A stretch of DNA of 64,000 bases, taken from Aquanectria penicillioides (taxonomy: Eukaryota; Ascomycota; Sordariomycetes; Hypocreales; Nectriaceae). The notes beneath the pieces are model-generated. The model did not search any database, was not told the origin of the DNA, and saw nothing but the letters and a program-made list of their open reading frames with translations. Of this stretch, positions 57,427-64,000 are shown piece after piece (the stretch's first letter is position 1; the number at the start of each line of letters is the position of its first letter). The translations under genes were made by a program, and so were the position numbers. The stretch spans positions 3,658,001 through 3,722,000 of the forward strand of contig PYIU01000006.1 in the NCBI GenBank assembly GCA_003415625.1, in the 5' to 3' direction.

Positions 57427-59189
57427 CTAGAGACGATATCTGAAGCCTGCTGTGTTCCAATCCGTAACATCCTCATAGTCTTCCGGGGACAACTCAACGC
57501 GATTAACCATGTCGACAAGCTCGGTGTTGTCTGCTTTCGCGTCGTTGGGAACAACCTTGCCGTGGCTGATGGCACCCGAGCTTCCCGCAGAGCCCTGGAA
57601 ACCCTCATCTCGCGCGCGTCGATGGTTCATCCACTGCAGATAGGTACGCAGAGTCAAAGCAAGAGTTGCTACGAGCACGTAGCAGATAATGATGGTTCTA
57701 AAGGCTGTGTTATAGTGAGGTGCTTCCGTGCTCTTGAAAAAGTGAGGGCCGGCAATGTTGCCCGAGCAATAGGCAATGAACAGCAAGGCCGAGACGGTCA
57801 TCTTCTTAGTGACACCACGGCAATTAGCCTGCACCAGCGACAGTGCCAACGGCATAACTGCAGGGCCGGTGCAGAGCAAAAAGTATGCAAACAGATGAAC
57901 TCCCTTGGAAGGGATACGGTCGCGGCAGTAAATGACGGCGGAGCCGATGATGCAGGGAAGCACGACGCAGACGATGAGGATGCAGTTCATCTTGCGGAAC
58001 CGACCGGCGAGCCATCCCGTACCGAAGATTACCAACGCTGCCAGGATCGAGTAGGGGATGTTGATCAACGTCGACTGCAAGCTAGTGAAGCCGAAAGACT
58101 TGATGACAATGTTGGCAAAGTTTTGCGTGCCACTGTTGGGAATGCTCTGGACCAGCTCGATGCCAAAGACCATCCATGTTTTGGGGTCAATGAGAGCTTC
58201 CTATGACAAATTAGTCTTGGACTAAGCAGATTGCATCTCTGACCCGAATTCATAGGTGCGGATTTCGATGATGAACACCAACGAGACCAAGCAAATCATA
58301 CGGACAGCCAGAACTAACCTTGAACTGGTCCCATCGCCAATGAGACTGCTCCGTCCGTCCAGTGCCAGCGATAATAACACGATCTCCCGCAAACTGTCTC
58401 TCCTCTTCAGTGAGAAAGCGGGCCGAAGATATGGTGTTTGGAAGAGCGAACCACAGGGCAAAGGCCCATAGGAACGTGAGGACTCCAAGGATAATGTACA
58501 TCCAACGCCACGATCCCACGTTATCCTCGATATAGCCAACGCCAAACGCCAGCACGCTAGCAATCAGACCGCCGATTGAGTTTCCCGCAAACCAGATACC
58601 CGTCCTCGTGGGCATTTCGTCGCGAGTGTACCATGTTGACGTGAGGAACATGAAGGCCGGGGTAATGGTGGCCTCAGCCATGCCGAGAAGAAAACGCACT
58701 GCCAACAAGCCTCCATAGTTGGTACAAGCTGCGGTGACTGCGACTACGATGCCCCAGAAAAATGTGTTTCCAGTCATATACGAGGCGACTGGGAGCCGGG
58801 TGATGAGAAGCGATGTCGGGTATGTCCAGGCAAAATATCCAAAATAAAAGATACTGGAGACCCAGCTGTAATCTTGACCTTGAAGATTCTAGAATTTCCA
58901 CATGGTCAGTCTCTACGGAGTTATTTTATCTAAGTTGAAGCAATGGGAAATTGCGCCTCAGTGGGAAAATCCTCACCGTATCCTCGCGCAGCCCAAATAC
59001 CGATGCGCTGGAGAGAATGGTCTTGTCCATGAAATTGAAGGCATAGGTGATGAACAGCACCGGGATGATGTGATAGTCAATCTTCCTCAGGACGCGCTTC
59101 GCTATCTTATTTTGGTCGTTTCGGGCCTCGACGTCCACTGTAGGTTGTGTTGGTCCTGGTGGTCCAGGCGGCCCTTGTTCGGAGCTCAT
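57427..59189 (-). CDS. MFS transporter, ACS/Dal5-like
   Basis: Three minus-strand exons: 59189-58977, 58888-58319, 58200-57427, giving 518 residues. The N-terminus is Pro/Gly-rich (EQGPPGPPGP), then VLRKIDYHIIPVLFITYAFNFMDKTILSSASV, the family's first helix. NLQGQDYSWVSSIFYFGYF, RFLLGMAEATITPAFMF and WFAGNSIGGLIASVLAFGVG follow, and the C-terminus ends DVTDWNTAGFRYRL. Intron 2 is rather long (118 nt). The frame of exon 1 is open upstream to an ATG at 59324 (MHAKNPILKV); the shorter start at 59189 is preferred because the longer leader has no family counterpart. This is a plasma-membrane uptake permease of unknown substrate. It ends 207 bp beyond the right end of the copia insertion. Confidence 0.9.
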
Positions 59190-61109
59190 TTTTGTCCCCG
59201 ATGATATCGTAATTCCTGATGGGAGCCCTTCGATCACTGCGGTCGTGGCAGGTTTCTCACCGGATTTCCGATGGAAGCAGGTTAAATTTTGCAAAACTTT
59301 AAGAATAGGATTCTTGGCATGCAAACTAAATCTTTCCGTGGCCGGTTGCTATATATCCAGCACTGTCAGCCGACCTGAGACGGTTTCGGCAGCCAATCTG
59401 GACCCGATCCGTGGCCCCACGACTCAAGATATGCCAACGACAGCGAAATACTGTATATGTGGGTTCCGGTTTCGGGGCAAGTCGGAGGTTTGCCTATCAC
59501 CTGGTGCGACATCACGTTTAGAAGTGCGGGGATGAGCATGGATACAGCGGGGAAGACATTGTCGGGCGAACCTAGTTGGTCTGCAACGGTGCATCGCGCC
59601 ACCTCTTATCTCGTCTCCATAGCGTAGTCAAGGCCGATCCTAGCGGTTTTGGGAACATGAAGGGATTAGCGGCCGCGAGGGTTCGTAGTAACCTTGTGCA
59701 ATTCTGCTAGTTTTCGGGGTTGTTGAGATATATCCGATGGCATCATGTCAAGTTTGGCTTTGCCAAGAGGTCGCATCATGATAAGCCCATGATGGACTGT
59801 ATCCAGAATATGTCAGACATAACCACATCTGGCTAGGATATCTACACCGCCATTGTGCCTGCCAGTTGATACTCACAAATGCGCTGGGGATACAATATGG
59901 TGAAATATATAGGCTCGAGGTACAGGAATCGTCCTTTTTGTCTTGGATGTGGAGGATAAATTGTAGGAGTGTGAATGGCAACGTCACATATCCTGAGTGT
60001 TTGTGAGACAAATCGCCATATATAGGTTATCAGCGAGCTTCTATCCAAAAGAGATGTGGTTACCAAAGAAATTCGAAGTGGACAATATAAGGTCTAGGTC
60101 GTTTGTTGGCGACTCTCCTGGAAAGATCTGTTAGTCATATCTAAAGCTGGGAGGAGCTCATAAAGATACTGAAATAGCTTGTAATGAAATCCGCAATAAT
60201 TACTAGTATTTTAGCAAGTACAGATATATTGGTTTGACGTGAAGCCAAAGAGCTCTCAGTCTGATTATTGATGAGTAGTAAAACTTGTAACACTTGTAGA
60301 CTGATAGTCGTATCAAGCACCAACTAATTTCAACCGACCGACCCAAAGTCTGAATTTTAGCCAGGTATGGTAGCTTTGAAGGAACGTTAATAAATTAAAC
60401 GAAATTCATACCCTTAGTCGCTTCGGAAACCTCATCACGACTACCATCCCTCGTAGATTTGAGGCCAAACACGTTGCGCAATTTTTAGGGTCACCAATAA
60501 TTAGAAGGACCACTCATGACAGAAACAATATAAAACTGGGAATAGAATCAAGTCTCTTTTCGGATTAATATTCTTGCTCCTGATTTCATATCACTTATAG
60601 CAGCATTGTAATAATCGCACACCAAGAGCAGGTACATGACTTGATATATCCAGTGCGGCACACTGCGAACCAAGCACTTGACTAAAAACACACGTCCTGA
60701 CGGTCCACTTATGGCTAGCCGAGCCGAGCGAGAACTCCACAGTAAATGGGGAAAAAGAACCGGAGCCGAAACTTCAGTGCGGGAGCGACTCGCACAATAC
60801 AGGGATCATAGTACACCTCCCTGCACACCAAAGCACCTCACAGCGTCAAATCAACCTGAATGCTAAGCACTCGAGTCTAAGTGGCTTATACTAACGTTTA
60901 AAAGACTCAGAACGACGTGATTGTTGCACCTGGTGGCCAGTCAGTTTTGCTTCAGCCGTCATAGAATGTCAGCACCTTGCATTAGCGCGGCCCACCTTCA
61001 ATATCATGTCCCAACTGCGTGGCCAGAGATGTCAAGTATTCAAATAGTCCCCCGTTCTTCACTTGCAATTTTTCAAATATTCTCCTCATTATTCTATTCA
61101 CTACTCGCA
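59190..61109. other. 1.9-kb divergent intergenic region
   Basis: Promoters of the MFS and AKR genes. It is AT-rich from 59700 to 60640. No exon supported. Confidence 0.5.
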
Positions 61110-62461
61110 ATGTCTTTCTTCGACTCGCCCCCAAAACCCAAAAGCCTCCTGGGATACCATCGTATCCTCTCCCCTACGGCTGCCGTCAAGGTGTCACCGA
61201 TTTGTTTGGGTGGCATCAGCATTGGAAGCGCTTGGGGCGAGATATTTGGCAAAAATGAGGACCCCTTTGCCCTTCTCGACTCCTTCTATTCCCTGGGGGG
61301 AAACTTCATTGATACTTCAAATGTGTACAACGCTGAGCAATCCGAGATGCTGATCGGAGAGTGGATGGAAAAGCGGAATGTCCGAGACCAAATGGTAATA
61401 GGAACCAAGTACACAGCGTCGTACAGGGTGCACAATCGCGACAATGAGCCCCTCCAGAGCAACTTTACTGGCAATTCTGCTAAATCCATGCACATCTCCG
61501 TTAGAGATAGTCTCAGGAAGCTTCGGACCGACTACATTGATATCCTCTATGTGCACTGGTATGTATAATGGTAGCATGACAGATCCACTGCTGATGATCC
61601 ATTCTCTAGGTGGGACTTTGCAACATCGGTCGAAGAGGTCATGACGCATTTGCATTCTTATGTCATGGCCAGACAAGTCCTGTACCTCGGAGTCTCGGAC
61701 ACACCTGCGTGGGTTGTCATGAAGGCGAACGCATGTGAGTTCAAAGCCTAGATCAAATGATGCCTCGCGAATATTGACTCTACCAGTTGCTCGGGCAAAT
61801 GGCTTAACGCCATTTTCTGTTTACCAAGGTCTGTGGAATGCTGCCACTCGAGACATGGAGGCAGAAATTATTCCCATGTGTGAGGATCAGGGAATGGCCA
61901 TAGTACCTTGGGAGTCTCTTGGCGGCGGAAAGATCCTCTCCACGTCACAGCGAAAAGATCTAGAGGAAAATCCAGATGCTCGAGCCGGTTCAACGACACA
62001 ACCTGACGTTGAATTGTGTAACGCCCTTGAACAGCTTGCGCAGGAAAAGGGCACGACTGTCCAAGCAACTGTAAGGCAGGAGACGCGTTGTTGAATTAAA
62101 ACTGACAGAAACTAGGCTCTGGCATACCTATTTCACCAAAGCGTTTACGTGTTCCCAATCGTTGGTGTCAACTCTCTAGATCATGTCGCAGCAATGCCCG
62201 AGGCACTGCGTATCTCCCTCTCGAAGGAGGATGTTGACCGCATTCACAAAGCTTCCCCATTCGATCCTCGATTCCCTATGAACTTTTTGTACAATTATAA
62301 GGGAGGACAGGAATACAACTTGCGGTTGACACCTGCAAATAGCCAACAATACCAAATGGGGGCATGGATCCATGCACCCCCAAAAGCACCCGTATGTGTG
62401 CCAATACCATCAAGGTTCTTGAGCTAACAAACATTATTAGTCATACTCGCCGGGGATCTAA
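61110..62461 (+). CDS. aldo/keto reductase (aryl-alcohol dehydrogenase / norsolorinic acid reductase type)
   Basis: Five exons: 61110-61558, 61610-61734, 61787-62070, 62116-62391, 62441-62461, giving 384 residues. The NADP-dependent AKR barrel shows GGISIGSAWG, the tetrad Asp and Tyr in FIDTSNVYNAEQSE, Lys in IGTKYTAS and His in YVHWWD. Later VARQVLYLGVSDTPAWV and FPIVGVNSLDH are also standard. The length and the GKNEDPFALLDSF segment fit the AKR9-like group that includes aryl-alcohol dehydrogenases and the norsolorinic acid reductase of aflatoxin producers. There is no polyketide synthase here, so a biosynthetic role is not implied. The last exon is only seven codons (SYSPGI, stop); its intron has GTATGT, GCTAAC and TTAG. 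Without it the protein would end at 62427. Confidence 0.9.
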
Positions 62462-63078
62462 ATGTTCAAGGTTCAATGCAGAGGATACAGCGGTTATTCT
62501 CAGGAGTGAAGATTTGTCGACGTAGGCGATAGGCACCTTGAGCGTATGATGAAATATTTCACGAATTCTAGTATAATTGATAGCTACAAGGAGGACCGTG
62601 CAGTTGGTATCTGAATAATCGAATCAGATGCACTATCATCTACAGGCGTAAATCAATTTTCAAATATTTAAGGCAGATTAATGAGGAATAAGAGGTATTG
62701 GGCTGGGCAACTTGCGACGCTGAAAATCCCCGGTGAAGCGTGCATTTACTCCATGCAACTGGCAATAATCAACGATGACATATGAGAACTCATAGTAAGA
62801 GGTATCCTGACGGATACTTGGCTATTCTAAGCAATCAGTAGGGGTTGTCAATCGCAAGATGACCCTAGGTTGATGTAATTGTGATGAATTGAAGTAATAA
62901 TAGGAGACTGCATTGGGTTTATTTTAGGACCGAATGCACGGAATTCCAAACCCAAAATTGAATGGGGAGTTCTACCTCCAGGTCCACTTATGCTCAATCT
63001 GTAAACCCTCCTATTCGCCTAGACTAGAACCGTGATCAACCTAATGCGCAATTGGGAGAGCTGGTATTTGTTCAAGTG
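62462..63078. other. convergent intergenic region
   Basis: 3' flanks of the AKR and small secreted protein genes. Nothing recognised. Confidence 0.5.
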
Positions 63079-63600
63079 TTAGCCGCTTTTCCAAGTCATT
63101 GAGCTGGTGGCAGGGGTCATACGGATTGCCCTTTTTTCTGGCACTTCCGGTGTCATGGAGGACATAATCAAGTCGACGAGTATGTTCAGCTCTAGGCTGC
63201 CAATCATTTTAGTACGAGCCCCGCGACAATCGGGGTTCTCGCCCGTATCACAACACGCTGCTTTGATTTCTTGTAAAGCCTGAACCACAGACGCAAACGG
63301 CACCGCTGAGTCGTCGAATACGGCTGTATTTTCGAGAAGCATATTGGCCGTTTGAATGGAAAAGAAAAATTGCGAATCCTCGGCTGCACCCAGAGCGGTG
63401 CTGTCAAGAACCAGTGGGTCATCTCGACCGATTTTGATCGGGCCATCTATAAAATCGCTAATAAGCCCATCGATGTCGGTCGATTTAATTGAGGTAGGCT
63501 CTTGGACGCAGGTAATGCCGCCTACGACCTGGGCATAGGTACTGCCTATGAGAAGGCAAGTTGCCCCGAGAGATAGGAGTAAACGAGTTTGGAAACCCAT
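63079..63600 (-). CDS. small secreted protein, unknown function
   Basis: Single exon, 173 residues. A clear signal peptide covers residues 1-23 (MGFQTRLLLSLGATCLLIGSTYA). The mature chain is acidic and has four cysteines (31, 116, 117, 125), compatible with two disulfides. No enzymatic motif or transmembrane segment is seen. I do not recognise the family; size, secretion and a CC doublet are features of fungal small secreted or cell-wall proteins, and effector-like proteins share them, but nothing shows such a role. A TATA box 109 bp upstream and the good start support expression. An intron is possible near the Lys/Arg-rich C-terminus but was not needed. Confidence 0.75.
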   Translation of the reverse strand: MGFQTRLLLSLGATCLLIGSTYAQVVGGITCVQEPTSIKSTDIDGLISDFIDGPIKIGRDDPLVLDSTALGAAEDSQFFFSIQTANMLLENTAVFDDSAVPFASVVQALQEIKAACCDTGENPDCRGARTKMIGSLELNILVDLIMSSMTPEVPEKRAIRMTPATSSMTWKSG

Positions 63601-63708
63601 GGTGTGAAGAGATGAGGTGAAAGAGATGTATAGTTGAAAGAAAATCTCAAGTGGAAGTAGATGTGAGTGCTAGTCTATGGTCAAACAAGAGCGGATATCA
63701 TGGCAACC

Positions 63709-63714
63709 TTTATA
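63709..63714 (-). promoter_or_regulatory. TATA box of the small secreted protein gene
   Basis: TATAAA on the minus strand (ATATAAAGG context), about 109 bp upstream of the ATG at 63600. Confidence 0.45.
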
Positions 63715-63887
63715 TTTCCCGTCAGGCCTGTCCCTCCATCCCAATTTTCGCTGCGTCACTGACTTCTTTCAACTACGTCCGATTCACGGCGATTGGTTCT
63801 CTATAGTTGCTATTGATCTTGGTAATATTTGTCATTGTCATGCTTACGGATACTACGTCAAGCAAGCTAAGATAGACACCTAAATGG

Positions 63888-64000
63888 TCATGTAAGGAGG
63901 GTATCCACGTCCTCAAAGACCGAAGCCTTTGGCTCTCCACGTATCAGGGCATCGAGTTGATCTTCGGCAACTACTCTTGCAGGCTCGATTACTGGCTTCA
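63888..64000 (-). CDS. C-terminal end of a gene cut by the window edge
   Basis: On the minus strand, a frame runs from the window edge to TGA at 63888-63890. It encodes about 37 residues with a hydrophilic, protein-like composition, including VAEDQLDALIRGEPKASVF, and ends DVDTLLT. Too short to name. Called because composition and the long open tail up to the edge look coding; confidence is modest. Confidence 0.4.
   Translation of the reverse strand, partial: KPVIEPARVVAEDQLDALIRGEPKASVFEDVDTLLT

Noticed and set aside
61110..62461. AKR as part of an aflatoxin-like polyketide cluster
   Set aside because: No polyketide synthase, fatty acid synthase or pathway regulator is nearby; similarity to norsolorinic acid reductase is only at family level.

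Overview
The window is a stretch of nuclear genome from a filamentous ascomycete (Pezizomycotina; a Sordariomycete, probably Hypocreales, is my inference). Genes carry short introns, mostly 49-118 nt, with GTRNGT donors and CTAAC/CTGAC branch points. Several Zn2Cys6 regulators, ACS/Dal5-type MFS transporters and a HET-domain gene are present, together with an AT-rich LTR retrotransposon ruined by C:G to T:A mutation in the style of repeat-induced point mutation (RIP). I saw no rRNA, tRNA or CRISPR feature. Exon maps were made by hand from splice signals and reading-frame continuity.

Layout, left to right: FMN-dependent L-lactate/2-hydroxyacid dehydrogenase (123-1674, +); secreted alpha/beta hydrolase (2643-4059, +); Zn2Cys6 regulator (5483-7266, +); a 61-residue small gene (7789-8031, -); ACS-type MFS permease (9888-11468, +); HET-domain protein (11859-14131, +); large membrane protein with a frameshifted 3' end (15098-17551, +); a 1005-residue secreted protein (18767-22142, +); a protein kinase fused to a C-terminal ENTH domain (22624-24715, -); DUF3112-like seven-helix membrane protein (25980-27052, +). 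Next comes a small catabolic-looking group: MFS permease (27393-29162, -), a dead Zn2Cys6 regulator (29504-30846, -) and an M20 amidohydrolase (31230-32655, +). After it lie another MFS permease (33876-35534, +), a Zn2Cys6 regulator (38163-40529, +), a glutathione S-transferase (40977-41639, +) and an OPT oligopeptide transporter (41913-44883, -).

A 4.6-kb gene-free stretch rich in simple repeats (44884-49477) precedes an F-box protein (49478-51072, -). A complete but dead Ty1/copia element (51418-57214) with 259-bp LTRs and a TAAGT target duplication is inserted upstream of the F-box gene. Right of it are a fourth MFS permease (57427-59189, -), an aldo/keto reductase (61110-62461, +), a small secreted protein (63079-63600, -) and the C-terminal end of one more gene (63888 to the edge, -).

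Functionally the window is dominated by uptake and catabolism of small organic or nitrogenous compounds (four ACS-type MFS permeases, one OPT transporter, an M20 amidohydrolase, a lactate dehydrogenase, GST, AKR) and their local regulators, plus self/non-self type genes (HET). The most unusual item is the kinase-ENTH fusion. A second theme is that four otherwise conserved genes carry five single-base indels, four of them contractions of short homopolymers; these could be assembly errors or real decay and should be checked on reads before the genes are called pseudogenes.
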